Below the pieces are notes generated by a model, which saw only the letters and a list, made by a program, of their open reading frames with translations, did not search any database and was not told the DNA's origin. A program made the position numbers and the translations under genes. DNA of 64,000 nt, taken from contig NC_092020.1 of assembly GCF_042242105.1 (NCBI RefSeq), forward strand, positions 5,797,501-5,861,500, read 5' to 3'. The stretch comes from Pempheris klunzingeri. Lineage: Eukaryota; Chordata; Actinopteri; Acropomatiformes; Pempheridae. Below are positions 1-36,560 of the stretch, piece after piece; positions within the stretch are counted from its first letter, which is position 1; each line of letters begins with the position of its first letter.

Positions 1-2039
1 CCCCCTCTACCTGTCTCGCTTTGGTCCTCACCTCCCTAACCTTCTCCTCCCCTTGTCTTCAAACACACACCAGCCTCTTTTGTTCTGTCCTCACACATGC
101 CTTATGCATTTCTCCCTTCTTCTGAAATCCCCCCTTTTTTCTCTTCCTCCTCTCCCCTTATCTATTTTCAGCCACTCCCCTCTTCTTCTGTCTCCTTCTA
201 ATGTGCTATTGATCACTGGAGATCACTGGATTGGAGGCTGAGATTCTCAGTCTGTGCTACAGTAAAGCTCAACACTGCTGTAGGATGCTTTAAGGACTGT
301 ATTCAACATCAGAAAACACTGTAAAACATTTTGGCAGCAGACAGCCCAGAGCCACATATGTGATTGTGTGCTGCTGGCTTCTGTTTCTGACCTTGCGGTG
401 GACTAATACCTTTCAAAGCACTGCACTGTATGTTTGAAAAACAACACAAATGGTTCGAACTGGTTCTTGACTTGATTTAACTGTGCTGGTTTTACACATG
501 GGGGATGTGTAAAAAGGGAGTGAAAAATGGGTGGTGGGCATATGCCGGTACAGTGGGAGCAATGTCCTCTATGCTTTGTCAAGGGCAGAGTGGACACAGG
601 CTAATTTATTGTATGTGCCGGCAGATAAAATGAACTGCTTGTCTGTCAGTAAAGAAATGTAACAGTTCGTGTCTGATCCTCGGCCATCCAACAGACCAAA
701 CATGGCGGCACCATCACAGGCTCTGAACGGGCATAATTTGCTTTTTGACATCACAATCACAGATATCTCAAACCATGCCTCATTTATCACTCTCCCTCTC
801 TGTCTAATAATTGGGAAAAAGTCAGACCCCCAATCTATTCCCCAAGTGGGCACAAACACACACATATATAATACACATATATGTAAATATAGACACACAA
901 AAGAATGTTCACTCTCAAATCAAAGTTTTTCAGAAAATGTCAGCTCAGACTGAAAGCCATTCATCTTTGTTCTCCAGCCTACATAACTGACTGTCTTCTT
1001 TAAAGCGGTTTAATCAGTGGTATTTCTCTGTTGGATAGGCTGTAATTATGGCTCCGCCACAAAGGAAAGAGTATTGACTGTCTCCTCCACAATGACTAGC
1101 ACCTCTAGAAAAGACGAACTGGCAAAGATCAGGAGGAAATGCTGTAAATACCACGAGTAATGAGTGTCCTCTGTGATCAGAGTAAACATCAGGGCCTATT
1201 TGATCGCTTACAACAATTTGACAGAGAGAAATTTATGTTCGCCGTGTGAAAGCTGCGTCCCCACTCCCCACCCAGAGTGTTCCAGCCGTGCACGGCCCTG
1301 CACAGGATGGACAAGTGTAGATATTAAATGGATGGATAGAAAACTTTTATAGAACAGTGACATTGTTGGAATATTTCTATTCACAATGACAAGCAGGTCA
1401 AAGATCAGAGCCATACTTTGAATTTACCTCATTTGTTTGGGCATTCTGATTTTAAATCAGTTGTTGTATTGAGTAACATATCTAACAGTCTATAAAAGCA
1501 GCCTATTGACTGTTCCATGGGGCATGTTTTCCCTTGCAGGAATAAAATTCCCATCTAAACCAAACTGCAGCATGACCAATGCTACATCCAGGATATGACA
1601 GCTGCAGCACTTTGGACCTTGGACAGCACTATTTGACTGTCTGTAAATCATCTGCATGAACTGTTTTTCTGGTCAATTCCCCAACTTTTGCCCCCAACAA
1701 CATTTGTTCCCCATGCTAGTGCAGTATGTGGTGAAACACAGAAATGTCAGGCTGAACAACCCATCCCTCTGGGGAAGTCATGGTCCCCTCCCAAGGTGCT
1801 CTGGGCATCCTTGGTGCTCAGTCTGGGAGCCACTTGACACCCTCTTCTTACTCTGCATCCACTTCTTCTGATAAAGTTAGAGCCTAACACACTTAGATGA
1901 TACTCTAATATACTGTAGGTCTGGGCAGTTATATCAGCAGTGGTCAGAGAGGAGGAGGAGGAGGAGGAGGGCTTGTGTCAACACAACCGCCAGTGCTAAT
2001 CTTCACTGCAGGCTACAGTGTCTGATATCAACAGGCCCT
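1..2039. other. 5' flank of psd2, no gene recognised
   Basis: No exon, RNA gene or convincing coding frame is visible. The sequence is ordinary AT-moderate intergenic DNA with pyrimidine-rich stretches at the left edge (1-200) and a short GGA triplet run at about 1951-1970. GC content and CpG density rise sharply after about 2040, where the psd2 promoter region begins. Confidence 0.6.
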
Positions 2040-2445
2040 CTGGACACGTCCCGTTCACACCGCGCGCTGTGTGAGAGTGACGGTGCTCCGGAGCAGTCCG
2101 AGGAGCGGAATCACCATTCAGACCCACAGCGCCTCCACAGAGAGGAGGAGACGGGGAGGACGCCTCCGCTCGCCCATCCATTCATCAGTCCGCTCAGTGA
2201 TCGCCCTCCGCCGCTTGGACCTCCCGCTTGCCCCTACCAGCCTGCGCGGAGGCGCGAGACTTCACCGCGAGCTTCGGTCGGCGGCGGCCGTGAACGACGG
2301 TCGCACGCGCACACCGGTGAGAGGGGGGCAGCGGGGAAGGACGCTCAGCGTGGGGAGAGAAAAGAGCCCGTCTGTCAGTGTTATTCCCCGGTGTGGATGT
2401 AGAGAGGACTCTACTTCTCCGCATCTGACTGGACGCATTTGACCG
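2040..2445 (+). promoter_or_regulatory. psd2: CpG-rich psd2 promoter and noncoding first exon
   Basis: This segment is much richer in G+C and CpG than its surroundings, as expected of a TATA-less CpG-island promoter. It ends in a strong splice donor (ACCG then GTGAGTG, GT at 2446-2447). A second possible donor (CACCG then GTGAGAG) lies at 2317. No ATG frame here continues into a known domain, so the exon is read as 5' UTR. The start of transcription cannot be placed. Linking it to psd2 is an inference: it is the only CpG-rich first-exon candidate upstream of the first coding exon on this strand. Confidence 0.55.
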
Positions 2446-3020
2446 GTGAGTGAATCCTACAGTTTTCCTACAGGACACATAGGTTTCTGTTCAAACCCTG
2501 GCGTCTTTGAAGCTAGTGAATGCTGCTGAGTCTCTGTTTTAACTGGCTGTGGTAACGTGGCCCATGCTTAGATATCATGTGTTTTAGTTCATTAGCGACA
2601 CGAGTAAAAGCCTGTCCCGTGGAGGCTGCGGTTGAGGTTTCGCCTCCCGTTTTTCTTGCTAATCTGTGAACGAAAATGTACACAGAGCCCGCAGCCTGGT
2701 CGCACCGGACAGCCGTGTTTGTGCTGAGCTAATGTGGGCTGAAAGGTATGCACCGTGCGGGCCGTGGGATTTTATGGAGGTGTGTGTTTTTTCTCCCTCT
2801 CTGTCCCCCGAGAAAGAGAAAGAAAAAAGCGTTTCCTTTCCGCTTTTAGGAGGACAAGTCGATCTTGAAACGCGACCAAGGTCTATTTTGGAGGAAAAGA
2901 AAGACACCGGCCTCAATTGAGCTTGAACCGTGTCTCCCAGCCATCCTGTTGTCATGGTTACTGGCTCGAGGAGGCTGGGAGAACATGGCTGTCTCGCGCT
3001 GTGCTCTCTCGCTCTCTCTC

Positions 3021-3025
<5 letters not shown>

Positions 3026-3101
<76 letters not shown>
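3026..3101. repeat. (CA)n microsatellite
   Basis: Uninterrupted CA dinucleotide array of about 38 units, preceded by a CT-rich tract. It produces the His/Thr-rich and Cys/Val-rich open frames on the two strands, which are not genes. Confidence 0.97.
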
Positions 3102-3105
<4 letters not shown>

Positions 3106-4389
3106 ATAAGCCTAGTCTATCTGGTGTTTGTTTATGTCTTTTTAAGTGTGTTGGGAAACACTTTGGATAAAGAACCAGGCACGCAGTGGCCTCATTGCAC
3201 ATTTTAAAGGGTTTGGTGTGCGCACTGGAAAGCAGTGGTATACTGTACAGTAAGCTCCACTGTATATTCTTACAACAGATGAGATAAAAACACCATCAAG
3301 AACATTTAGATTACTTTAAACCCACCGTGGACTATCACAGTCCTATGCGCCTACATAGAAGAATATTATGGAAATATAGTGGTTTTGTGGCAGTATCAGA
3401 CAGAGCTTCTGGCCTAGACTTATCTTTGCCTCTACAGGATGTGGGTGGCTTCTTTAGAGCAGGTGTTTGATAGCAGCTTATTTTTCATCCCGAAAGCAAA
3501 GTCACTATTATCTTAATTATAGACATTTACATGTCTAGTCTAGAGCCATTGCAATTCATTCCCCCAATACAACCGTGGGCTCTCCCGGGCAAAAGTGCAG
3601 CTCTCCCCAATATAATCATCTTTAACTCACGGTGTCAGACACACAGGCGCACTAGCTTGCAGCAAGCAAACTGTCTAGTTCTTCCTTCTCTCCTGATTCA
3701 TTGCCCTTCTCATTTTGATCCATCTTATGACTTGATTGGTTAAACGGTTGATCAGAAACAACAGTACCGAAACCCTTAAAGATGATGCATTGCAAATATC
3801 CAAATAAAAAAACTGTTAACATTGAAACCATGTTTAAGAAATATATATTTTTTGGATTGGAAACATGTGAAACACATTAATTGAATGCTGTTTTACAAAT
3901 CATTCAGATGCCAGAGAGGATACGTTGTGTGTGCATGTGTGTGTGTAATAAAGAGTGAATTTGCATGACAAAATGGAAGTGCCCAAGGAAATAGCCCAAA
4001 ACAAGATAAATCACCACATTACTGTGGGCCTGTATTTAGATGTAAGCTTTTAGAGTGACAAAATGCGAATAGACGGTTGACCTTGACAGCACAGAAGTGA
4101 CATATTGGGGTGATTTGGGGGAGCTGGCTCACTGTTACGCTCCAGTAGGCTGGTGTGGCTAGTTGGAGGCTCTGCTGTCATGCTGGTGCGACTTGTATGC
4201 AGGCAGGCCGACAAGAAGGAAAACACCTTGGACTGCTTCCAGCTCCATTTTTTCCTGCTTTCCTGTTCCAGGCTAAAAACCAGGAAATGATTTTTCTTCC
4301 TCCCTGTCTGCATCTCTGCTTATACCACAACAGCATTTTTGAAAGGTGACTCTATATCTGCACTGAGTGTGTGCGTGTGTGTGTTGTTT

Positions 4390-4422
<33 letters not shown>

Positions 4423-5082
4423 GGCTGCAGTGCCAGTGCTGCAGCCAACTGCACATTATGAACAGGGTCAGTAGGTCATATATAGAATGAGACTGCAGTG
4501 TTTTTTCTGAGCATGTCTGTCTGATAGACAGAGGAAGAGGGGATGAGGGAAGAGGAGAGGAGGTTTTCCTTCTGTGTCCTTAGTATTCAGGTCTGATTAT
4601 CACCCATCAGTACTCAGCCAGTAACCTCATAAATTACTTTTGATTCCAAATGAGCTCCTAATGAAAAGTATTTAGAGGGTTGTCCTGGTGGTCTCAGGTG
4701 TCTATTCTGATATCCTATTTGCTTGTTACTTCTCCTGTTTTTTTGGGCCCTTGATTAAACTAAAAGACTACTTTGAATAAAATGTTACAAAGCAATATGA
4801 AATATGTAACACTTTACTGACTATGTATTTATTTACATTTTAAAAGGTGATCAGCTCAATGTCAGTGACTGCAGTGAAGGACCAAACAAAAGAACTGTAC
4901 AAATGTTTTTTTTTTTGTTTAAAATTAATGCAGGCAGCACTACAGACATGATGAGGCCAGACAAGTTAAAAGTGGTCAATTGGCTGCCTGTTCCACCACT
5001 TAAACTCAGTAAGAGGTGGTGCAGTGATGCCCAACACGAGAGTAAGCAGGCAGAGCAGTGCTTTCACAAATGCTCTCTAGCT

Positions 5083-5169
<87 letters not shown>
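5083..5169. repeat. (ATAG)n tetranucleotide array
   Basis: About 21 near-perfect ATAG units. The same motif class, read as TATC, recurs near the right end of the window (62506-62604). Likely to be length-polymorphic. Confidence 0.97.
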
Positions 5170-5170
<1 letters not shown>

Positions 5171-6076
5171 AGATTAAGGATTAAGGAGATTAAGTCTTCA
5201 TGCAGAACATGGCTTTCTATCATATAATGCTAAGGCTGTAATTTAATCACTTCACATTGCAATACTGTCATATCGTATTGTGTCAGAAAACCTGCAACAT
5301 GATTTTCTTCCCTATTGTGTGGCTCTGTCATTCGTTAAACTCTCAGGGAATCCTGGGTAATCCTCTCCACTGCACCATATTATATTCAGTCACTGCCAAT
5401 AACATCTGGCCATGGTGCAACTGCACCTGAATAGGAAAAGTGCCCTGCTTGAATACTTTCATATATTCAATACCTGTCATGTTGACTAATGGAGAATACG
5501 ACTCGGCCTGTGAAAACAGTTGTGTGATGACTTCTGCGGTTCTGAAGGAGCTTTGTCAAGTCTGTTATAGTCATTGAGGTTTAGATTTTTTTTAACAGAG
5601 AGCCTACATTACAAACTGGAGATGTTTGGCAGGCGTGGGCATTAACCAGGCAGGGAGGGTCAAATGCTGCATAACATGATGTCTGCAGAATGGGAAGAAC
5701 GTAAATACCTGCTGTTGTTCAGACTGTGCTGGTGTGTTTTTCAAAGATGGGTACCCTGACTGTTAGCCTTGTTGTCATGTTGTCTAAATAGCCTAAATTA
5801 GCTAATTTTACTGTGTCATATCTTTGGTGCAGTTTGTTAATCCAGATACAAACAATCACTGTAAAGCTAATTTCAAATGAAATTATGATTAGTGCTAAAG
5901 CGGCTACAAGGAGATTTTATTGGTTACGATGTCTCATTTTAACGCTATGACCTACATCAGCAAACAAGACCATCAGCAAGAAGGTTGTTTATTTCTATTG
6001 TTACTCAAAATGCCTGTCCCAGCATTCTCCAAAAAATGATTTACAAAGCGATTTATGGCACACAGACAGCCTATGT

Positions 6077-6355
6077 TTGCATTTTCCCAGGATGTTTTAC
6101 AGTGAGTGCTACATTTGCCAATTAAAACAGGTGGAGAATTTTGTCTGTCTTTTGACGTTATATTTTGTAGTTATGGATGATACTGGAGCAGGGTCAGTAA
6201 AGAGAAAACGAAAAGAATTGACAGAAGAACCAAAAACTGCAAAAAGATACAGTGATAGAGCACTGGCAAAAATACCTTGGTCAGATGGAGAGAATTGCAG
6301 GATATGAATAGATTCCAAACTGATCCTGAATTGGCCCTCTCCCTCTTAGACTAAG
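6077..6355 (+). repeat. Relic of a multicopy fish repeat ORF
   Basis: A short open frame contains a lysine/arginine-rich stretch (KRKRKELTEE) followed by AKRYSDRALAK. After a break come residues resembling TDPELALSLLD, in another frame at about 6310-6350. I recall this order (basic stretch, AKR.SDRARAK, INIG-type segment, D.ELALFLLD) from a small ORF repeated many times in teleost genomes. The copy is shifted and interrupted, so I read it as dead repeat sequence and not a gene. A segment of similar type is seen on the minus strand near 55.1-55.3 kb. Confidence 0.4.
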
Positions 6356-7719
6356 GTGTGTAATATATCTATTTTATTCATGAAATACATTGTGAGATGT
6401 AGTTTTACGCCAATGTATTAATTTACATTGGTAGCTAAACCAAAGCTAGCTAACACGTTGGCTAAAGTTAGTTTAATGTAACCCCATCGTCATATTACAG
6501 TTATTAATCTTATATACCAACAGATAAATACATTACCCCACTGGTATGCATCCCGCAAATAGCTGTGTTTAAAAAAGAAAAATAGTATTAAAGATAAGTT
6601 GTCTTTATTTCACTCACATGTACTGACCAGATTAAGATCTTTAGGACATGAGGTGGGTGTGTTCATGGGAAATGCAGTCTACTTTTGGGGAACCACTGCC
6701 AGTTTTATTGCAGGGGCCACCAAATTAACACAAAATGAAATTTCGTTGTAGTTGCTTTAATATTGTATTTCATTCAAATGTAAGTGCCGGTAATGGTGAC
6801 TATGTTTGTTGACTTCTGTATTTTTTCACTGAGTGCTATATCTCTGTCACCAGTTTTGGTTTAGTTGCAGTTAAAAGTTCAAAACAAGTCGAGTTTTAAG
6901 AGTCCAATGGTATTTTCTATAAACATTTAAATGAGCACTTTGAGAGAAGTGTTTTAGAACTGATTACCTGAGTACTGTTTCTTTGGCATGTTTCTGCCTA
7001 TTGAGACCAGTCAGGCTTGGCGCTGAAGATTCCCAGTGGACTGTGGCTCTGTCTCAGGGATCAATAAATTATACCCTGATTCATGTCTATGTGTGTGCAT
7101 TGTTTTGTGAGTTTGTGTGTGTGTCAGATATTTTTGTGTACTGTGTATGTGTGTGAGGGAGAAAGACAGGCAGAGAGATAGCGAGAGATATAAAAAGCTT
7201 TTTAATGACGACTTTTATCCAATGTCGTCCTCACTGGGCTGGTGGTTTATATACCTGGATGGGCATGTTTTCAGATGTGTGATTGTGTGTTGTTCACATG
7301 ATTGGCAGATGATCCGATCGCAATTAAAGGAAATTGATAAGGCTTAAGATCCCCTGTGTTCTGCTGACAAAAGTGGAATGCAATAAGTCTCTCCTGATAG
7401 CCATTGTATATATATAGAGAAACACAAAGACTTGACTCACACACACACAAGCACACACACGGTCTCATAGCCCCACACACAGCCTTTCTCTGTCATTGGC
7501 TGTGTTTTCACCATACATCTATGTGGGGTGTCTGAGCACATCTGCTCTCTCTCCCCAGCAGTGAGATTCATGGCGCTGCTCACCTTCACAGCCCTATTTT
7601 TTCTGCTGGCTAAGACCCATTTACCTAAATTACTGCAAAATGAGAGGCTGAGGCAGAGAATAGAGAGAGTGGAGTTAGACTGTGAGATAGCAGAAAACAT
7701 AATGTAGAACAGATGAAGG

Positions 7720-7868
7720 GGAGAGAGTGGGAGAAAAACAGGACACTGGAGACAGAGAGCGAGAGAAAGAGAGAGACAGAGTGAGAGAGAGAGAGAGAGA
7801 ATTCCCACTTTCCGTGTCTGGTTTCATAACTGTTCACTGTTTCCATTTATGGAGATGTGTCACTGTTT

Positions 7869-7908
<40 letters not shown>

Positions 7909-7950
7909 TATGTGTGTGTGTGTGTGTGTATGTGTGTTTGACTGTGTGTT
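7720..7950. repeat. GA-rich and (GT)n low-complexity block
   Basis: A GAGA-rich stretch (about 7750-7800) is followed by GT arrays interrupted by TATG (about 7873-7940). The open frames on both strands in this block are low-complexity artefacts. Confidence 0.9.
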
Positions 7951-9889
7951 AATATGTGCAAATGTATCTTTGTGCATTCTCTTAAATGGATGCAAATTGT
8001 GTTTGCATATGCCCAGTACATGTGTGTGAATATGAGCTCCAATAGGCTCAGATGGAAGTAGGATTATTTGACTATCAATGAATAAATGAATGACTTAATA
8101 ATGAAATTCTTTCAATTCTTTCTTAATGCATGTAATAATGCAATTAATGAATCATAGGCGATCCATACGTTGAAGTGATAGATGTTTCTGCAGATGGAGT
8201 ATGCTTAAACAAACTGCCTGGTGACTGATAGATAATGCAAATGATTCCCATGCTCCTTCTTGCCAAAAAAAAAGAAAAAAGTGAAAAGAAGAATGAGTAG
8301 GCCAATCACTGACGTGTATTCAGAAAGAATTTGTGGGGGTATCCATCAGGGTGTCCTTTGAGATCATCACACTTTCAACAGCAGTCAGTGTGTAGGCAGA
8401 GGACGCTAGCAGAGACACTCGGTGCTTGGTCTGTGCTAATGTTATACTGTATTTTTAAAACTTATACTACTCGTATTTCTCCGTGACAGAAGACAGTTTT
8501 CCACTATTCAATCTGTATTGTAATGAGCAGGATTTTTTGTAGGTGATGTTGGTTGGTGTTTTCCATATAGTGCTTTGAGTGCTCCAATAATAACATTTGC
8601 CACAGGGACTTAGATTGAGAACTCATTGCTACTATTGCCTTTGGGTGACAAAATGAAGTCCTAAAATGGGAGAGGTCTTCTGTAATTAGGAGACAAGCTT
8701 GAAATAAGGGAGCAATTTGCCTTACTTTCTGGGCTCTGCATAATTTGCATCATCTTTTTGCAGCTCTGATGAAACATTTAGTCGGCCTCTGGTGTCCTCG
8801 TGCTGAGGGGCTAAGCCAAAGCATTTTCAACATCATAGATACGAATTTGGCTCACATCCTTGCCTGCCACAAATCTTTCCTCTCTACCACGAATCTATGT
8901 TTTTTTACACACAGTTTGACATCAAAATAAAGCAGAAATGTTACCAATTTCCACCGAGAAGAGTGTTTTTAATAATTGGATTCAGGATGTTCATTTCAGC
9001 CCAGCTCGGTCCTTACCTGCATCTGGATGCCAACAGACAAGCTTTGAATCCCAGTAAATATTTTACTGCAGTTGTGTTGTAAATCCCCTGCTGCGGATGA
9101 TTCAGCAGAGCAGAGATCTCTTGTGGCTAAGGACTCTGTCTGTATCAGGCAGGCACGGCTACTTCCTGGCTGCACTATGCAACAGTTTCAGAATCCAAAC
9201 ATCGACTTCGCCAATGCAGGCTTCTCCTTAATAAAATGTGCATTGTTATTTTGCTAATTGAGCTACAGCTTGATTAACACTGTATCAAAATGAACAATAA
9301 TTACATATTTTATTTATCTTTATTGTTGGATATTTGAAGAATTGTGTTTTTTTAAATTATCATTATTGTACCATTATTCCTTACAGCTACATCACTTGAA
9401 AGCCAGTTGATACAAAGGAAATATGTAACAAAAGACCTATTATTATTATTATTATGTATGTGTTTGAAATCAGTGTTTTTAAGGTAATAAGAATATCTTT
9501 ATGATGACAAATGAATGTAATACAAGATTGAGACTGAATTGAACTTGGTGAAACAATCTCGTCAAAAGGTTCATTAATGGCTGTGCTGGAGCTTTTGATC
9601 AAATCACACAACCCATCTCAGTGGACAAAGCTTGCACAGAATTCTGGGATTTGTAGATCAAATGTACATTTTAATGAGCAGTATAAGGACTTTTGTGTGT
9701 GTTTTCTGTGTGATTCTTGTGTTTCAGTGCTTACAAGAGCTAACTCTCAATCTCAATCTGATTTTACATGCATTTGCCATATTATGCTGTGTATTGCTAA
9801 CATAAAGATATTGTTATTATAATAGACATTTCAACCACATCCTAATCAATTTACAGTGCCATCACAATTCTCCAGAGCCCTGTCTGATT

Positions 9890-10075
9890 TTTTTTCGTCT
9901 GGCCAACAATGGTATAAAAGTGAAAGGCAGTAAATCTTCATACAGATATTTGAGAAGCTGAAACCAACAAATGTTTTCTGATTCTGCCTGATAGATACTT
10001 ACTTCAAGGATGAATCGATTATCACAATTGTTGGGTGAGAGATTTTTTTCAGTTGATCAGCTAATCATGTGAATA
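9890..10075 (+). repeat. Interspersed repeat, family A, copy 1 (decayed)
   Basis: Contains diagnostic pieces 'gagaagctgaaaccaacaaa' and 'aatcgattatcacaattgtt' in the same order as a better preserved copy at 27218-27540. I recall this family as a common non-coding teleost repeat that begins with 'gggctgcaactaacgatt'. This copy lacks a recognisable left end. Confidence 0.5.
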
Positions 10076-10483
10076 TGGATTAAAACTCATCAGATTTGAT
10101 CTAAAACAGAAAAACCTTAAATTTACATAAAAAGAATAATATATCAGCCAGCATTAATTGAAACACAACTAGCTCTGCAGTAGCGTAATTAAGAGCTGCT
10201 CATTAGCATTTGCCCTTGAGCCTCAGAAAGGATAGAGGAAGACCTGCTGTACAGAGGTCTCGGCTGCTCAGCCAACAATGCAAGCGAGAGTAACAGTAGA
10301 CTATTAGGATACATGTTCAAATCTCAGGTTTCCATCATGCATTTACACTAAGCACAGTCACTGCAGGGATCGAAACAGATAGTTATTCAGCTGTGAAATC
10401 TCCACATAGACAGAGAGCGGATGAGCTAGCAGGATCATTTTGACAGAGATCTGTTGAGCTTTATTAAACAAATCTCTCTCTGT

Positions 10484-10510
10484 GCCTGCCTGCCTGCCTG
10501 CCTGCCTGCC
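10484..10510. repeat. (TGCC)n short tandem repeat
   Basis: About six TGCC units in psd2 intron 1, about 360 bases before the first coding exon. Confidence 0.9.
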
Positions 10511-10922
10511 CGTATTCCTCTGCTTTCTACTTTATCTACCTTTTCCTGCCCTCCTTTCAGAGCTGTTTTGGGATCATCTGGTGCGGAGGACAAAGTGTTC
10601 CAGACATATGCATCTATCTCTCTCTAACACACGCATACCCACGTAGAAACACACGTATACAGTACACAGCGGTTCTGTTGCTGAAGGTGACCTCTGTGAC
10701 TCGCAATTAAGACTAGAAATAATGAAATGACTGTAACAGTATGTCCGTCGTTAGTTATTGTGGTCATTTTATCATGCTGCCTTCTCCTCCTCCTCATTTT
10801 CACTTGGTCCTTTATCTTCATTTGATACTAATTTTTCCCATCTATTCTGTCTCTTTTGCTCTGCAGAAAGTCCTCCCTGGTTGTTGATCTGAAGCTCTCT
10901 GCCCCCCTCAGTGAAGAGCACC

Positions 10923-33994
<23,072 letters not shown>

Positions 33995-35251
33995 GGGGAG
34001 GAAGGAGGACCAGAGACCGCAGCCCACAAAATAACATCCCTCCAAGCCAAACTAGCTTAACCCTCCAGCTTTTTACAGGGTTTTTATGTTAGTATTTTGT
34101 GTTTTGGGCTCCTCCGAAATGACCTTCACCATCCTCCCCAGATCTGATCAACCCTGGTGATAAGTTTCTGTCCTTGAGCAATAGATGATGAAGAGCCCGC
34201 GCTTGATACCCAACAAGTGACCCCGCCAAACCTCAATTATTTGAACTTTTATTATTGCACATTAAAATGATCATAGCTGTGATCACTATTTATGACAACA
34301 TCAGTATTATTTTGAAAGGAAACTCATAATGATGCAGTTGTGTTTAGTTAAAAAGTGTTTTTGTGTTATGTGCAGAACTTTGAGTAATTTTTAATGAGTT
34401 ATTTTAAGGCCAGATAGAGAACAAAGAAAGAGAGACGGACTGGTTTGCCTTTGTCCTCTCTGTCCAGGAGTCAGGCAATGATTCAGATGGAGATGGTACT
34501 ACTGTAGCATATTGGCCTTTTTTCCCCACTCATGTTTACACACCCAGACACTCACAGGCGTGTGTATGGACCTATAGTATGGGTGGAGTGTGGCGTGTGA
34601 AGATATAACATATCTAACTTACAAAAACTCTCAAAAGGACGGATCAAGTCCCTGCCATGTATAGCATATTTATTTATTTATTTAATTCTCCAAACCTTTA
34701 TTTACCCCGGGAAGGGTTTACACTTAGCGTGCTTGCTCTTTTTCAGCAATTTCCTCCTTGACGTTCATACAGTTGCATATGTTTGTAGAGTGTAAAGGAG
34801 CTGCCAAGTGGAACGACCATGGTTTAAAGTGTTCACTAAGCTGCTCCACCAGAGGAACTGGAGGTTGAGTGCCTTACTCAAGGGCACCTTGACACTAGTT
34901 GTTGAGGGATTTGCAGAGTGTTAGTCAGTTGGTTTTCAGAGAGATCACATGTCTGTTTCTGTGATTTTTTTTTTTTTAAGCTGCCGTTACCCCAAATACT
35001 GACACTCATTCAATTATTCTGTTTGTTTTTCTTACAACTCAAATCTGAACTGAAGAGGATAACGGTTTGAAGTGAAAGCACTGTGCTATGTTCTGTTTTA
35101 TCCCACAAAATACTCCTCTGACAGTATATCACGACAGGGTGCGTCGAGCTGATGTGTAACTATGTATGGCTGGGTGTGAGGAGTCTGAAGATGGGAAAAA
35201 AAGGGCAGAGCAGGAAGGTGTGAGTAGGAGGCATATCGTATGAGTGGGTAG

Positions 35252-35303
<52 letters not shown>

Positions 35304-36120
35304 CATGCACAAGTGTGTGCATTGGCATGCTCTTTTTTTAAAAAGTGGTTCCAGTTGAGATGTCGAAGCTGTAGGCAACAGGAAGAACTAACTATAGCAG
35401 GGTCGTGTTTTTGTATGAAGAATTTATCGAGCATGTTTGGGAAACAATCCAACGGCCCTCTCTGCCTTCACAATCAGGCCTGGATCTCTCAAAAGCATCT
35501 TCAGCACAAAGGCAACCATCGTCCTCGTGATAACATATGTACATTTTACCTCTGGAAACAGAAAATCCAACCACTCTGTGTTCTGATTTATAACATGCTA
35601 CATGGACCTATCATAGCTCCTTTGGCTTTGTATGGGGCATTTGATAGTACTGATATGTTCCTTCCATGGGTGTGTCATCCTTCCTCACAGATGAAGATGT
35701 TTTTGGGAAAGCAGGCCCTGGTCTATCTTAGTCAGAGGCTGTCTGATTGGAGAGTGTAGCAGCAGGACTGCTTCAGCTTAAGGCGCTAAAGTCAAGAAAC
35801 CTGTCGGCATACTGGAAGGGAGAGGGGAACCGCAGCAAAACAACTGCACCAGCAGAGTAGCCATCAAAACATCCTCCGTGTGTGAGGAGGAGGAGAAGAG
35901 ACTTGTTTTCTAAGAAGAGGAGACTGGTTTGGTTTTCTGAGTAAGTCTCTGCCAGCCAAGAACAGGCAAAACAGACATTCAGCACACATTTTTGTTTCCA
36001 AACAGAGCAACACAACATTTGAAGCCGGTTTCTCGTGTAAGGAAGTGAGGATGTGGTGGAAGGAGTGGCGGTACCGCTGTTTGTGAGCACCTTAATTGAT
36101 CCTAACCCGCCCAATGTCAC

Positions 36121-36190
<70 letters not shown>

Positions 36191-36560
36191 TTCCTCTCTC
36201 TACATATTTTTGCTTATGACACAACTGTAGATCGATGAGCTTAGTGCCCCCTCACTCAGCCTCAGTGTGACACAGAAGCATGTAGACATAACCAGAGCTG
36301 TGGACGTCCACAGTATGAACAATCATAGCTTTGGCTCTGGACACGGCGCTTCTGCTGCTCCATATATCATATTAATAGTGATTGATGGGATCTGAGATCC
36401 TTTTGGGACTTGGCTGGAAACCTGGAATCACAGCTGGAATCCTGGAACCGGATCCTTGTACAGACCAAAACGCTGAAGTGGAGCTGAGTTTTCAGAGAGG
36501 AAGTACCATTTTATAAAGCTGTATTGTTAGAATAAATAACTGCTTTCTTACAGGGAGACT
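33995..36560 (+). other. psd2: psd2 3' UTR and flank (extent uncertain)
   Basis: Possible poly(A) signals are ATTAAA at 34261-34266 and AATAAA at 36531-36536, the latter followed by T/GT-rich sequence. The span holds a diverged fish repeat (about 34660-34930, with 'gccttactcaagggcacctt'), a GT array (35255-35300) and a CA array (36119-36188). No coding frame in it is convincing. Confidence 0.4.
36119..36188. repeat. (CA)n microsatellite
   Basis: About 33 CA units, interrupted once by TA near the start. Confidence 0.95.

Larger units (their letters stand above)
2446..10866 (+). other. psd2: psd2 intron 1 (predicted)
   Basis: The span between the candidate noncoding exon and the first coding exon carries no supported exon. 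It holds a long CA array (3026-3101), a GT run (about 4391-4421), an ATAG array (5083-5169), a decayed repeat-derived ORF (about 6150-6355), a GT/GA-rich block (about 7720-7950), an interspersed-repeat copy (about 9890-10075) and a short TGCC array (10484-10510). A further 5' UTR exon could hide here. Confidence 0.5.

Noticed and set aside
2846..3207. His-Thr and Cys-Val repeat ORFs
   Set aside because: Translations of the CA/GT microsatellite; the same holds for similar ORFs at about 7860-8042, 35098-35452, 36053-36186, 57629-58122, 61902-62146 and 62751-63068.
10255..10335. tRNA-like 'gttcaaatctc' segment
   Set aside because: It resembles a T-loop box B, but no acceptor-stem pairing or box A at the right distance could be seen.
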